Shown piece after piece: positions 27,795 to 36,587 of a stretch of 64,000 nt of DNA. Source of the stretch: Kosakonia pseudosacchari (lineage in GTDB: Bacteria; Pseudomonadota; Gammaproteobacteria; Enterobacterales; Enterobacteriaceae); contig NZ_FXWP01000013.1 in NCBI RefSeq assembly GCF_900184035.1, positions 434,001 through 498,000 of the forward strand, read 5' to 3'. The notes under the pieces were generated by a model that worked only from the letters and a program-made list of their open reading frames with translations, was not told where the DNA came from and did not search any database. Both the position numbers and the translations under genes were made by a program. Each line of letters starts with the position of its first letter. The stretch's first letter is position 1.

Positions 27795-27912
27795 CGTCAT
27801 TCTTCAAGTTGCAGATGCGCGGGTTTTGTTACCGGTTCCTTCGCAAGCGTCGTCTCTTCGGTGCAGCGCAAGCACGGCTCGACGCGCGAGAGGTGCAACT
27901 CGAATTATTCAG
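27795..27912. repeat. ERIC-ended repeat with a non-ERIC centre
   Basis: The left end CGTCATTCTTCAAGTTGCAG and right end GTGCAACTCGAATTATTCAG match the two ends of ERIC elements and form imperfect terminal inverted repeats. The central ~75 bases (for example ACCGGTTCCTTCGCAAGCG) do not contain the usual ERIC core. It is either a diverged ERIC or a related element. It fills most of the 336-base gap between gstB and dacC; the rest holds the dacC promoter region. Confidence 0.55.
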
Positions 27913-28074
27913 CGGATAAATATTCAGCACACATGGAGCGCAACACGCTGTTATTGCGTAAACTTTAAAAACTTTACCCTGTGACGGTTTTTTTCGTTTC
28001 GTTTGTGCGCTATTACTCACCGTTTGTTGCGGCACGGTGTTGTGACGTTTTGAATGGATACTCGGGTGGCCCCT

Positions 28075-29277
28075 ATGACGCATTTCTCTTTATCCCTTCG
28101 CGGCCTGGTTGCGGGCTCTGCGCTGTTGATGCTTTTCTCCCCTTCGTTGTACGCGGTGGAACAGACGCCGGGTGCGCCCACGGTCGATGCCAGGGCGTGG
28201 ATCCTGATGGATTACGCCAGCGGCAAAGTGCTGGCAGAAGGCAACGCTGACGAGAAGCTTGATCCTGCCAGTCTCACGAAATTGATGACCAGCTATGTGG
28301 TTGGCCAGGCGCTGAAAGCCGGCAAAATTCATCTCACCGATACGGTGACCGTCGGCAAAGACGCCTGGGCGACCGGTAATCCGGCGCTGCGCGGTTCCTC
28401 GCTGATGTTCCTGAAACCTGGCGATCAGGTTTCCGTAGCCGATCTCAACAAAGGTGTGATTATCCAGTCCGGCAATGATGCCAGCATCGCCATCGCAGAT
28501 TTCGTGGCGGGCAGCCAGGACTCATTCGTCAGCCTGATGAACAGCTACGCGCAAAAACTCGGTCTGACCAATACCACCTTTAAAACGGTGCACGGCCTTG
28601 ATGCTCCAGGGCAGTTCAGCACTGCGCGCGACATGGCGTTGCTCGGCAAGGCACTGATTCGTGATGTGCCGGATGAGTACGCCATTCATAAAGAAAAAGA
28701 GTTCACCTTTAATAAGATCCGCCAGCCGAACCGTAACCGGTTGCTGTGGAGCACCAGCATGAATGTGGATGGCATGAAAACTGGCACCACCGATGGGGCG
28801 GGTTACAACCTGGTGGCTTCGGCGACACAAGGTGATATGCGTCTGATTTCTGTGGTGCTGGGTGCGAAAACAGACCGCATCCGCTTTAATGAGTCAGAAA
28901 AATTGCTCACCTGGGGGTTCCGTTTCTTCGACACGGTTACGCCTATCAAACCCGGCGCGACGTTTGTCAGCCAGCGGGTGTGGTTTGGCGATGAAAGCGA
29001 AGCGAAGCTTGGCGCGGGCGATACAGGCTCTATCACTATTCCTAAGGGGCAGTTAAATAACCTGAAAGCCAGCTACACCTTAACGCAGCCGGAACTGCAG
29101 GCACCGCTGACGAAAGGTCAGGTGGTCGGCACCATCGATTTTCAGTTGAATGGTAAAACCATTGAGCATCGCCCGCTGGTGGTGATGGAGGCGGTAGAAG
29201 AGGCCGGTTTTATCGGTCGGATGTGGGATTTTGTGCTGCTGAAATTCCACCAGTGGTTTGGCGGCTGGTTCTCCTGA
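28075..29277 (+). CDS. dacC: D-alanyl-D-alanine carboxypeptidase DacC (PBP6a)
   Basis: The 400-residue product has exactly the E. coli length. A signal peptide (about 1-27) precedes the penicillin-binding motifs SLTK (Ser66), SGN and KTG (GMKTGTTDG). The C-terminal beta domain ends in an amphipathic helix ([15 protein letters not shown]) that anchors it to the inner membrane. It trims the terminal D-Ala of peptidoglycan pentapeptides. The start at 28075 follows GGGTGG. It is monocistronic. Confidence 0.96.
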   Translation: MTHFSLSLRGLVAGSALLMLFSPSLYAVEQTPGAPTVDARAWILMDYASGKVLAEGNADEKLDPASLTKLMTSYVVGQALKAGKIHLTDTVTVGKDAWATGNPALRGSSLMFLKPGDQVSVADLNKGVIIQSGNDASIAIADFVAGSQDSFVSLMNSYAQKLGLTNTTFKTVHGLDAPGQFSTARDMALLGKALIRDVPDEYAIHKEKEFTFNKIRQPNRNRLLWSTSMNVDGMKTGTTDGAGYNLVASATQGDMRLISVVLGAKTDRIRFNESEKLLTWGFRFFDTVTPIKPGATFVSQRVWFGDESEAKLGAGDTGSITIPKGQLNNLKASYTLTQPELQAPLTKGQVVGTIDFQLNGKTIEHRPLVVMEAVEEAGFIGRMWDFVLLKFHQWFGGWFS

Positions 29278-29286
29278 TACTCAGGC

Positions 29287-29310
29287 GACCGTGCCCCTCC
29301 GGGCACGGTC
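29287..29310. terminator. Hairpin between dacC and deoR
   Basis: Perfect 10-base arms GACCGTGCCC and GGGCACGGTC flank CTCC. The right arm reaches into the deoR stop codon on the opposite strand. It is the only plausible end for both convergent transcripts, though the thymine run is poor. Confidence 0.6.
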
Positions 29311-30067
29311 AATAGAGCAACGTTATCGCGTGTTTTTTTGCTTCGCTTTCCAGCGCCTCGTCGGGGCGGCAGTCGCTGACCAGCACATCAAAACGGTTTA
29401 ATGGCCCCATGCAGGCCGAACGCACTTTGCCGAACTTGCTGTGATCCACCACCAGAACGTGGTATTGCGCGCTGGCCATCGCCCAGTGCTTTACCGGCAA
29501 CTCTTCCAGATTAAAACAGGTCGCGCCTTGCTGGGCATGCACGCCTGCCGCCGAATAAAAGGCGATATCCGGGCGCAGGTTGTTCAGCGTTTCGTTGAAA
29601 TTCAGCGGCTTGAAAATGGCGTTGCTGGCGTGAAACTCGCCGCCGCTGAGAATGGCGCGACACTGCGGTTTTTCCTGTAATGCCAGAAAGGTGTTCAGCG
29701 AGTAACAGACACCGGTGAAGGGCCGATCGTCCGGGATCGCCTCGATAATCCATGGTGTGGTGGTGCCACAATCGAAAAAGGCCATCTGATGCGCTTTTAG
29801 TAGCCCGGCGGCGAGTTTTGCCGCGTGGCGCTTCTCTTCTACCAGACGATTTTTTTGGTCGCTTAACAGATAATGGCTGGCGGAGCGCGGCTCCAGTACG
29901 ATGTAACCACCCAGCAGCACTACCGGCGCGCTGTTGGCGCTGAGATCGCGGCGAATGGTCATTTCAGATACGCCAAGCAGCGTCGCCGCCTCTTTCAGGT
30001 GCAGTTTATCGCTGCGCTTGAGCGCCGCCAGCAACTGGCCTATCCGTTCGTCGCGTCTTGTTTCCAT
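29309..30067 (-). CDS. deoR: Deoxyribonucleoside operon repressor DeoR
   Basis: The 252-residue product has the length of E. coli DeoR. An N-terminal DeoR-type helix-turn-helix (HLKEAATLLGVSEMTIRRDL, about residues 23-42) precedes the sugar-phosphate sensor domain (FFDCGTTTPWI, LVVDHSKFGKV). It represses nucleoside uptake and catabolism until deoxyribose 5-phosphate accumulates. The start at 30067 follows GGGGAA. It is between dacC and ybjG, as in E. coli. It is not thought to act on the ybi motif, whose sequence differs from deo operators. Confidence 0.95.
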   Translation of the reverse strand: METRRDERIGQLLAALKRSDKLHLKEAATLLGVSEMTIRRDLSANSAPVVLLGGYIVLEPRSASHYLLSDQKNRLVEEKRHAAKLAAGLLKAHQMAFFDCGTTTPWIIEAIPDDRPFTGVCYSLNTFLALQEKPQCRAILSGGEFHASNAIFKPLNFNETLNNLRPDIAFYSAAGVHAQQGATCFNLEELPVKHWAMASAQYHVLVVDHSKFGKVRSACMGPLNRFDVLVSDCRPDEALESEAKKHAITLLY

Positions 30068-30077
30068 AATTCCCCTG

Positions 30078-30107
30078 AATAAAAGAAAGCCCCGCATTGA
30101 GCAGGGC
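30078..30107 (-). terminator. Intrinsic terminator of ybjG
   Basis: On the minus strand GCCCTGC pairs with GCGGGGC (one mismatch) around TCAAT, followed by TTTCTTTTATT. It lies between ybjG and deoR, just upstream of the deoR ribosome site. Confidence 0.75.
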
Positions 30108-30132
30108 GTTCATATTACCTTTGCCTCAGGGC

Positions 30133-30741
30133 TTAGTCACGTACCCAGCCGCGGCGAATCAGCAGGGCAAAACAGGCGCGATAGCACTGTTGCACGCTGT
30201 GGTAGAGCGCCGGTCCAAAGCCTTGCCAGAGTATTTGTGCGGACAAACAGCCGCCGATGCCAACCAGCAGCGCGCCGAGCATATCCAGCGGCCAGTGCAC
30301 CCCAAGATAAACGCGTGACCAGGCGATGGTCAGCCCGATGATCATCAACAGCGCGCCTGACCACAAACGGTGCCAGGCAAGGAAAGCGACCGCAAAGGTG
30401 AAAATTACCGTGCCGTGATCGCTCGGGAAGGAGCTATCCGGCGCGTGGTGCAGGAAGTTATAGCCTACGCGATCGGCAAACGGGCGATCGTGCGGGAAAA
30501 AATGCCCCAGTAACGCCGAACAACAGAGACTGACCAGCATGGCCAGCGTGACTTTAATTACCAGCTGACGCTGCGCGTTTACCTGCTCGCGTGGCCCCCA
30601 CAACCAGAGGCCAACCGCCAGCAATGGCACAATGCTGATTAAATCGCTGGCGGCAAAATCGGCAAATGCTATCAGCCTGCGCGGAGAGTCTGGCGTGGCG
30701 TTAATCCAGTAAAACAGGGTGTAATTCAGGCTCTCTAACAT
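30133..30741 (-). CDS. ybjG: Undecaprenyl pyrophosphate phosphatase YbjG (PAP2)
   Basis: The 202-residue inner-membrane protein belongs to the PAP2 family. HFFPHDRPF, SFPSDHG and SRVYLGVHWPLD are its three phosphatase motifs, with the catalytic histidines in the last two. It dephosphorylates undecaprenyl pyrophosphate to recycle the lipid carrier of the cell wall. A PmrA (BasR)-like box lies upstream; E. coli ybjG is known to belong to the BasSR regulon. It has its own terminator. Confidence 0.95.
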   Translation of the reverse strand: MLESLNYTLFYWINATPDSPRRLIAFADFAASDLISIVPLLAVGLWLWGPREQVNAQRQLVIKVTLAMLVSLCCSALLGHFFPHDRPFADRVGYNFLHHAPDSSFPSDHGTVIFTFAVAFLAWHRLWSGALLMIIGLTIAWSRVYLGVHWPLDMLGALLVGIGGCLSAQILWQGFGPALYHSVQQCYRACFALLIRRGWVRD

Positions 30742-30898
30742 ACGCTTGTTACTCTTTGATTAAACAACAATCCAACTTGACGCGAAAGCGCCCACCTTAA
30801 AAGCGGCATGGTTAACGGTAAAGCGGTTTTGTCTTACTCATCTGAGAGTTAGACGATTCCTGGAGTGAAACCCGGAAGGCGTATCGTACGACGGTGCA

Positions 30899-30915
30899 CT
30901 TAAGTGAACCTTAAA
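30899..30915. promoter_or_regulatory. PmrA (BasR) box between ybjG and mdfA
   Basis: CTTAAG, five bases, then CTTAAA form the direct repeat expected for PmrA/BasR. It lies 158-174 bases upstream of ybjG and 104-120 bases upstream of mdfA. The gene-order and E. coli regulation favour ybjG as the target. Confidence 0.55.
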
Positions 30916-31018
30916 CGAACTGAAATGTGCTTTATTTATTGTGTGACGGAGAATTTCCTGTCGTTGCAAAGCGGCTTTGATTACACTCTGCGCGATTTTT
31001 CATAGATGAAGAGATTGC

Positions 31019-32251
31019 ATGCAAAACCATACTTTAACTGGCCAACGTCTGGGACGACGGGCGCTACTGTTTCCTCTCTGCCTGGTGCTTTACGAATTCT
31101 CCACCTATATCGCCAACGATATGATCCAGCCCGGCATGTTGGCCGTGGTGGAGCAGTACAACGCCGGCATTGAGTGGGTGCCAACGTCAATGACCGCTTA
31201 CCTCGCGGGCGGCATGTTTTTGCAGTGGTTGCTGGGGCCGCTGTCGGATCGCATTGGCCGCCGCCCGGTGATGCTAACCGGCGTGGTGTGGTTTATCGTC
31301 ACTTGCCTGGCAACACTGCTGGCACAGGACATTGAGCAATTCACGTTACTGCGATTTTTGCAGGGCATTAGCCTGTGCTTTATTGGCGCGGTAGGTTACG
31401 CGGCGATCCAGGAATCTTTTGAAGAGGCGGTGTGTATAAAAATCACCGCGCTGATGGCAAACGTGGCGCTGATAGCGCCGCTGCTCGGCCCGCTGGTGGG
31501 GGCGGCGTGGGTGCATGCTGCGCCGTGGCAGGGAATGTTTGTCCTTTTCGCGTTGCTGGCGGCATTCGCCTTTTTTGGCCTGCAACGGGCAATGCCGGAG
31601 ACCGCCACGCGACTCGGTGAAAAGCTCTCCTTTAAAGCCTTGTGGCGCGACTATGCCGAAGTGATGAAGAACCTGCGTTTTGTCGCCGGCGCGCTGGCGA
31701 CAGGCTTTGTCAGCCTGCCTTTGCTGGCGTGGATTGCCCAGTCGCCGATTATTATCATCAGCGGCGAGCAGCTGAGTAGCTATGAATACGGCCTGTTACA
31801 GGTACCGATTTTCGGTGCGCTGATTATCGGTAATCTGGTGCTGGCGCGACTCACCTCCCGCCGCACCGTGCGTGCGTTAATCATTATGGGCGGCTGGCCA
31901 ATTGCTGCCGGATTGGTGATGGCGGCTGTTGCAACTGTTGTCTCTTCGCATGCTTATTTATGGATGACGGCCGGGCTGAGCCTGTATGCGTTCGGTATTG
32001 GGCTGGCAAATGCCGGGCTGGTGCGTCTGACACTCTTTGCCAGCGACATGAGTAAAGGCACCGTTTCGGCGGCAATGGGCATGTTGCAGATGTTTATTTT
32101 TACCGTCGGTATCGAAATCAGTAAACACGCCTGGCTGAGCGGCGGTAACGGCCTGTTCAGCCTCTTTAACCTGGCTAATGGCGTGCTGTGGCTGGGCTTG
32201 ATGGTGGTATTTCTGCGTGATAAACGGGTAGGGAATTCGCTGGAAGGATAG
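31019..32251 (+). CDS. mdfA: Multidrug efflux MFS transporter MdfA
   Basis: The 410-residue product equals E. coli MdfA in length. The substrate-binding Glu26 and Asp34 are present in [11 protein letters not shown], and the MFS loop motif is [13 protein letters not shown]. Twelve membrane segments are expected. It exports cationic and neutral drugs in exchange for protons. It is monocistronic. The E. coli neighbours ybjH and ybjI are absent, so it converges directly with ybjJ. Confidence 0.96.
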   Translation: MQNHTLTGQRLGRRALLFPLCLVLYEFSTYIANDMIQPGMLAVVEQYNAGIEWVPTSMTAYLAGGMFLQWLLGPLSDRIGRRPVMLTGVVWFIVTCLATLLAQDIEQFTLLRFLQGISLCFIGAVGYAAIQESFEEAVCIKITALMANVALIAPLLGPLVGAAWVHAAPWQGMFVLFALLAAFAFFGLQRAMPETATRLGEKLSFKALWRDYAEVMKNLRFVAGALATGFVSLPLLAWIAQSPIIIISGEQLSSYEYGLLQVPIFGALIIGNLVLARLTSRRTVRALIIMGGWPIAAGLVMAAVATVVSSHAYLWMTAGLSLYAFGIGLANAGLVRLTLFASDMSKGTVSAAMGMLQMFIFTVGIEISKHAWLSGGNGLFSLFNLANGVLWLGLMVVFLRDKRVGNSLEG

Positions 32252-32252
32252 G

Positions 32253-32275
32253 GCGGCGCTCATCAATAGCGCCGC
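32253..32275. terminator. Hairpin between mdfA and ybjJ
   Basis: GCGGCGCT and AGCGCCGC flank a 7-base loop immediately after the mdfA stop codon. No thymine run follows on either side, so it may work as a partial terminator or a 3'-end stabiliser. Confidence 0.5.
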
Positions 32276-32282
32276 TGCGTAA

Positions 32283-33485
32283 TCAGCAGGTTTCCGCCTG
32301 CGTTTCCGGGGCCGGTTTGGCAACCGCGCGGGCAACCAGCGCGGCAATCAACACCAGCCCCATCACCACCAGCATGGCGCTACGCAGGCCATAGTGCTCG
32401 CCGAGAAAACCGAGCAATGGCGGGCCGACGAGAAAGGCCAGGTAGCCGGTCGTGGCGACGACGCTGACGCGGGTTGCCGCGTCCGGGCCAGTATCGCTGG
32501 CGGCGGAAATGGTCAGCGGGAAACCGAGTGACGCACCAAGCCCCCACAAAATCACCGAGAAGCCCGCCACCCATGCACTGTCAACAAAGATAATCAGCCC
32601 GATGCCCAGTGCCCCCATTAAAGCGCTGGCACGCACCACGGTGACGCGGCTGTAACGGTCAATAAACCAGCCACCAATAAATCGCCCGACGGTCATTCCA
32701 AGGGTAAAACCGGCGTAGATCAGCGAGCCGGACGTCGGGCTAAAGCCGTGCCCGTCCACCATCAATAGCGGCAGCCAGTCGTTGGCGGAACCTTCGGCAA
32801 ATGCCATTGCGAGCACGACCACGCCAATCAGCAACAGTTGGATATCACGCCAGAACGGTTGCCCTTCTTTTCCGCGCGCTTTCTCCTCAGCGGAGTCTTT
32901 GCCGGTGCCTGGCGGAATGGCGGAAATTGCCAGCATGATGGGAACAATCGCCACCAGTGCCGCTGCCAGAATATGCCAGTTGGCCGCCAGGCCTATAGCG
33001 GTAACGCTCATACCAATACCTGCGCCGACCAGCGTGCCGAAGCTGTAAAAACCGTGCATCATTGGCAGCACGGTTTTGCCCATCTCACGCTCGACTTCCG
33101 CACCTTCGATGTTCATGGCCACTTCGCCCGCCCCCAGGCTGCCGCCGAACAACGCAAGGCCGATGGCAAATAACAGCGCAGACGCCAGCCACAAGGCGAG
33201 ACTCAGTACCACCATGCCGATGACGCTGAACGACATGCTGGCGCGGATCACTTTCCGCGCGCCAAAGCGCTTCACCAGCCAACCGGAGGAGAGAATGCCG
33301 CTCATCGAACCGACCGACAGGCCAAACAGCACCACGCCCATTTCCGCGGTGGAAACCGATAAAATATCGCGGATTGCGGGCGTTCGCGTGGCCCACGACG
33401 CCATTAATAGCCCCGGGATAAAAAAGAAGGTAAACAGCGCCCACAAGCGGTGTTGCAGGGCTTTTCGCGATGCATTTTCAGTCAT
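32283..33485 (-). CDS. ybjJ: MFS transporter YbjJ
   Basis: The 400-residue product (E. coli 402) has about 12 membrane segments. It shares highly conserved stretches with YbjJ, including [19 protein letters not shown] and [16 protein letters not shown]. The substrate is unknown. The start at 33485 matches the E. coli N-terminus (MT-N-SR-AL). It is divergent from rcdA, and their shared 80-base gap holds a repeated TGTACA motif, so RcdA may control it (inference). Confidence 0.93.
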   Translation of the reverse strand: MTENASRKALQHRLWALFTFFFIPGLLMASWATRTPAIRDILSVSTAEMGVVLFGLSVGSMSGILSSGWLVKRFGARKVIRASMSFSVIGMVVLSLALWLASALLFAIGLALFGGSLGAGEVAMNIEGAEVEREMGKTVLPMMHGFYSFGTLVGAGIGMSVTAIGLAANWHILAAALVAIVPIMLAISAIPPGTGKDSAEEKARGKEGQPFWRDIQLLLIGVVVLAMAFAEGSANDWLPLLMVDGHGFSPTSGSLIYAGFTLGMTVGRFIGGWFIDRYSRVTVVRASALMGALGIGLIIFVDSAWVAGFSVILWGLGASLGFPLTISAASDTGPDAATRVSVVATTGYLAFLVGPPLLGFLGEHYGLRSAMLVVMGLVLIAALVARAVAKPAPETQAETC

Positions 33486-33532
33486 AACGTCACGGTGAAA
33501 AAAGAAAAGATAAGACAACACTAGCAAGGAAG

Positions 33533-33546
33533 TGTACATTTGTACA
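33533..33546. promoter_or_regulatory. Tandem TGTACA in the ybjJ/rcdA gap
   Basis: TGTACA, TT, TGTACA: two copies of a self-complementary hexamer, 20-33 bases before rcdA and 48-61 bases before ybjJ. This is a candidate RcdA operator controlling both genes. Confidence 0.45.
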
Positions 33547-33565
33547 TAAATGAGTGAGAGGATCT

Positions 33566-34108
33566 ATGGCCCGAAGACCCAACGACCCGCAGCGGCGTGA
33601 CCGCATTCTGCAAGCGACGCTGGATACCATTGCCGCACATGGGATTCAGGCGGTGACGCACCGTAAAATCGCCAGCTGTGCTGATGTGCCGCTGGGCTCA
33701 ATGACCTATTACTTTTCCGGTATCGATGCGTTGTTAGAAGAGGCTTTTAGCCTGTTTACGCGGCAGATGTCGGCACAATATGCCGCGTTTTTCGACGGCG
33801 TTGACAGTCCGGCCAAAGCCTGTGAGGCGCTAACCGAGCTGATTTATAGCGCTCAGGTGACCACCGCGCGCAATATGGAACTGATGTACCAACTGTACGC
33901 GTTTATGAGCCGCCAGCCCACGCTGAAAAGGGTGATGCAAGACTGGATGTGCACCAGCCAGACCACGCTGGAGCACTGGTTTGAACCGACGACGGCACGT
34001 GCGCTGGATGCGTTTATCGAAGGGATGACGCTGCATTTTGTGGTTGACCGGGAGCCGCTTAGCCGCGAAGCCATTCGCTTAATGATTGGGCGTCTCGCCG
34101 GGCAGTGA
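33566..34108 (+). CDS. rcdA: TetR-family regulator RcdA
   Basis: The 180-residue product (E. coli 178) has an N-terminal TetR helix-turn-helix ([22 protein letters not shown], about residues 30-51) and the conserved core [11 protein letters not shown] and [20 protein letters not shown]. RcdA activates csgD and thereby curli and biofilm in E. coli. The start at 33566 was chosen by family length, with GAGAGGAT upstream. Its last 30 bases overlap the convergent ComB-like gene. Confidence 0.93.
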   Translation: MARRPNDPQRRDRILQATLDTIAAHGIQAVTHRKIASCADVPLGSMTYYFSGIDALLEEAFSLFTRQMSAQYAAFFDGVDSPAKACEALTELIYSAQVTTARNMELMYQLYAFMSRQPTLKRVMQDWMCTSQTTLEHWFEPTTARALDAFIEGMTLHFVVDREPLSREAIRLMIGRLAGQ

Positions 34109-34825
34109 GCGATACGCGTTGTCGATTAATACGCAGGCGTGATGGCTTGCGTCAAGCGCGAGACACAGTTCTACGTCCGCTGAAAAACCCCGTGCGTGGA
34201 GTTCATTAGCGGATGCGCAGTGATAGAGATTACTGACGTCGCCGCCCTGAAATGCTGCCTTTGCTGCTTGCGCTTCAGGCGAGAGTTTACGCTTGCCAAG
34301 TGCAGCGATAATGGCGCCCGCAGCCATATAATCTTCCACCGCCGGGCGCAGGCTGCCATCCGGCCAGCGTTCCCCGGCCGGGATCAGCAAAATGCGTTCA
34401 AAACCTGCACAAGCTTTCGCGGTCGCCAGTCGATTACGAAAACAGCCGCTAAATACCGCGCCGCCGCAATCGCGCGCTGTAAACGAAAGGGTGGAACCGT
34501 TAGGCGAGGGGAGCACCAGCCGGTATCCGGCGGGAATAGGCAGTAGCGAGGCGGGCGAGAGCGTATATTGGCCACCAGCAAAGGTGCGGTTGAAGCTGGC
34601 GACATCGGCGTGGTTTTCCTGCGCGTAGCGCTGCGCACTGGCATCTTTCCACGGCCACGGGTAAATCAGTGCCTGGTTATCGGTGGCGATGCTTACGCAT
34701 GTGGAAAACGACATCACATCGACGATTACTACGCAGTCGGCTTCCCGCGCCAGCTGCTCCGCTGCGGCTAAACCCCACTCCAGACGTACATCGAACGGGC
34801 CTTGGCTGTACCACTGTGCACACAT
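34079..34825 (-). CDS. ComB-like 2-phosphosulfolactate phosphatase family protein
   Basis: The 248-residue product has the ComB signatures [16 protein letters not shown] (residues 32-47) and [11 protein letters not shown]. In methanogens ComB dephosphorylates 2-phosphosulfolactate in coenzyme M synthesis, a pathway not expected here, so the real substrate is unknown. The start has AAAGGAAC upstream. Its 3' end overlaps rcdA by 30 bases tail to tail. It is 11 bases downstream of a small gene and probably co-transcribed with it. It is not present at this site in E. coli. Confidence 0.85.
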   Translation of the reverse strand: MCAQWYSQGPFDVRLEWGLAAAEQLAREADCVVIVDVMSFSTCVSIATDNQALIYPWPWKDASAQRYAQENHADVASFNRTFAGGQYTLSPASLLPIPAGYRLVLPSPNGSTLSFTARDCGGAVFSGCFRNRLATAKACAGFERILLIPAGERWPDGSLRPAVEDYMAAGAIIAALGKRKLSPEAQAAKAAFQGGDVSNLYHCASANELHARGFSADVELCLALDASHHACVLIDNAYRSLPGETPNH

Positions 34826-34836
34826 TTTCTGTTCCT

Positions 34837-35055
34837 TTATTCCACGCGAAGAACATCGGGATGTTGTTCCGTTGCGGCCTCATGGAAAATATCTCCCAGC
34901 CAGCCGGGGATCTCCGCTTCGCTTAATTCACCCGGAACGATGATGCTATAAAGCCGCGAATACTTGCCTTCGTTTCTGTCCACGCGGAATACGTGCCAGT
35001 CATCCGCCACGCGTTTCACACCTATGTAACGGCCAAAAACGTTGTAAATCAGCAT
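34837..35055 (-). CDS. Small protein of unknown function (72 residues)
   Basis: The sequence is MLIYNVFGRYIGVKRVADD followed by a basic, Tyr-rich middle and an acidic C-terminus (FHEAATEQHPDVLRVE). No membrane segment or signal is seen. A clear AAGGAACC ribosome site precedes the ATG. It is the first gene of a two-gene operon with the ComB-like protein. I do not recognise its family. Confidence 0.75.
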   Translation of the reverse strand: MLIYNVFGRYIGVKRVADDWHVFRVDRNEGKYSRLYSIIVPGELSEAEIPGWLGDIFHEAATEQHPDVLRVE

Positions 35056-35179
35056 TGTGGGGTTCCTTGTAGTGTCGGGTGATGGTTAAAAAGAGCACAA
35101 TGAAAAACGAGGCGCTGGCGATCGCTTTAGTATTAATGCAAAAATAGGAAAATCAAACAACCTGTTGAAAAGGAATAGA

Positions 35180-35644
35180 ATGTTTTTAAACACGGTAATG
35201 TGGCTGATATCCGTGGCAGCGTTTTTTGCCTGGATCTTTGGGATCACTTTAAAAAATACCTTTGCCACAAATGCGAAACATTTTGGCCTTTTCCTGTTGG
35301 TGCATCTGATGTTAAGTGGTGCCGCCATTATGCTGAAAAAGCACGGCATTGCGGTTGTCAGCAGAGACTCTGGCCCGTGGGTTTTTACCGGTCTCAGACT
35401 GTTTTTGAAGTGTTATATGGCGTTTGTCATGATCATAACGGTGAGCTTTTTCTTGGGGCTTATCAGCAAAGGGGCGCAACAGATGACGCACTTTCATAAA
35501 ACCTATAACGCCGCCAATCTGCACCGCAACCCGCTTAAATTCTACCTGCACCACGAACCGGGAATTGTACGGGCCTACGGACTCTGCTTTCTAGCGGGTG
35601 GCGTTTATGTGCTGTGGGCGATATGGTTTCGTGTGGCGTTTTAA
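35180..35644 (+). CDS. Inner-membrane protein of unknown function (154 residues)
   Basis: Four hydrophobic segments are visible (about residues 3-22, 31-48, 70-92 and 130-150). The middle has a cluster of His/Asn (HFHKTYNAANLHRN). The start at 35180 follows AAAAGGAATAG. Lower GC than its neighbours. It converges with the next membrane-protein gene, overlapping it by 4 bases. It lies in the rcdA-rybB interval, which has no such gene in E. coli. Confidence 0.75.
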   Translation: MFLNTVMWLISVAAFFAWIFGITLKNTFATNAKHFGLFLLVHLMLSGAAIMLKKHGIAVVSRDSGPWVFTGLRLFLKCYMAFVMIITVSFFLGLISKGAQQMTHFHKTYNAANLHRNPLKFYLHHEPGIVRAYGLCFLAGGVYVLWAIWFRVAF

Positions 35645-36303
35645 GACGTTTTTGGCTGCGATTGTTCAACTGTCGTTTTTTTGTCGATATCGGCAGATAT
35701 GTCATGTATACCGTAAAGGCAGAAAAGCATAATAAAGAAATACCCTAATTTTACTCCGCGCTGGCTATTCATAATGGAAAAAAGGGCTGCTTTGTTACGT
35801 TTTAACATGAAATAACACCACACGTTGGCGCATAAGAAAATGAACAATACCATTAATATCAAAGTGACCTGCGCGAAATTTTTATAGGTCACTTGTGGCT
35901 CTCTATAAAAAAGAATCGTGAGCGCAATTAATGATGTTGTCAGTAACGCTGTAGAAATCCCGCTGGACCACAACAGCAGATCGCTGGTGACTTTGCGCAG
36001 TGCTGCGCCACACTTGCCTCTCAGGGTCTCTATTCCCCAGGCGTCGGGTTTCATTGCTTCCATATCTTTCATGAAAAAGGAGACCGGGATAATAATAAAT
36101 AATACCATCCAGCCGTAATTAACTTGCGGCATACTTTTATCCAGGAAATTAAGCAGATATTTTGCGATGTCAAAATTCGCTGTTTTTGCTGCAATATAAA
36201 ATGAAATAATGGAAATAACACACCACATGCCGATTTTATAAAAGATATCACGCCATAATGATTTTTTAAGCCAGTTTTCGAGTATGTTTTCTTCCGCTTT
36301 CAT
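35641..36303 (-). CDS. Inner-membrane protein of unknown function (220 residues)
   Basis: About five hydrophobic segments are seen (for example FYKIGMWCVISIISFYIAA, MVLFIIIPVSFF, TLILMVLFIFLCANVWCYFM). The N-terminus is cytoplasm-like and charged, and the C-terminus is hydrophilic. No family is recognised. GGGGAAACG precedes the ATG. The AT-rich codon use and its unknown partner at 35180 suggest a recently acquired pair. Confidence 0.75.
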   Translation of the reverse strand: MKAEENILENWLKKSLWRDIFYKIGMWCVISIISFYIAAKTANFDIAKYLLNFLDKSMPQVNYGWMVLFIIIPVSFFMKDMEAMKPDAWGIETLRGKCGAALRKVTSDLLLWSSGISTALLTTSLIALTILFYREPQVTYKNFAQVTLILMVLFIFLCANVWCYFMLKRNKAALFSIMNSQRGVKLGYFFIMLFCLYGIHDISADIDKKTTVEQSQPKTS

Positions 36304-36442
36304 CGTTTCCCCGTTATATCAAGTTATGCTGTTTCCGGTATCGATATTACCAAATCCTGGTCGCTTCGCCAGATACAGAAAGAAAGCGAAAAACAGGCTT
36401 CTTAGCGGGTCAAATCGAGGGGGAGAATGGAAAAAGGGCAAC

Positions 36443-36521
36443 AAAAAACCCATCAACCTTGAACCTAAGTGGCGGGGTTGATGGGCTCCACAAAATGGGG
36501 ACATCAAAGAAAAGCAGTGGC
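36443..36521 (-). ncRNA. rybB: RybB small regulatory RNA
   Basis: On the minus strand the RNA begins GCCACTGCTTTTCTTTGATG, the conserved RybB 5' seed, and ends with the terminator hairpin CCCATCAACC/GGTTGATGGG followed by six thymines. The length is 79 nt, as in E. coli. RybB is an Hfq-dependent sRNA that represses many outer-membrane protein mRNAs in the sigma-E response. The position between rcdA and ybjL is conserved, although extra genes now lie between rcdA and rybB. Confidence 0.95.
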
Positions 36522-36526
36522 ACTAG

Positions 36527-36554
36527 TTATGACTGACGCCCCACAAAAAAGTTC
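36527..36554 (-). promoter_or_regulatory. Sigma-E promoter of rybB
   Basis: On the minus strand GAACTT (36549-36554) is followed by 16 bases and TCATAA (36527-36532), with the RybB 5' end 6 bases downstream. This fits the RpoE consensus GAACTT-N16-TCnnA. Confidence 0.85.
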
Positions 36555-36587
36555 TGCGCATAACTGAAATATTTCTCAGCTTCAGAC

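Noticed and set aside
29309-30067. DeoR as the regulator of the CTTTCATTCGAAAG motif
   Set aside because: The deoR gene here is the true deoxynucleoside regulator, whose operator (TGTTAGAA type) does not match the motif.
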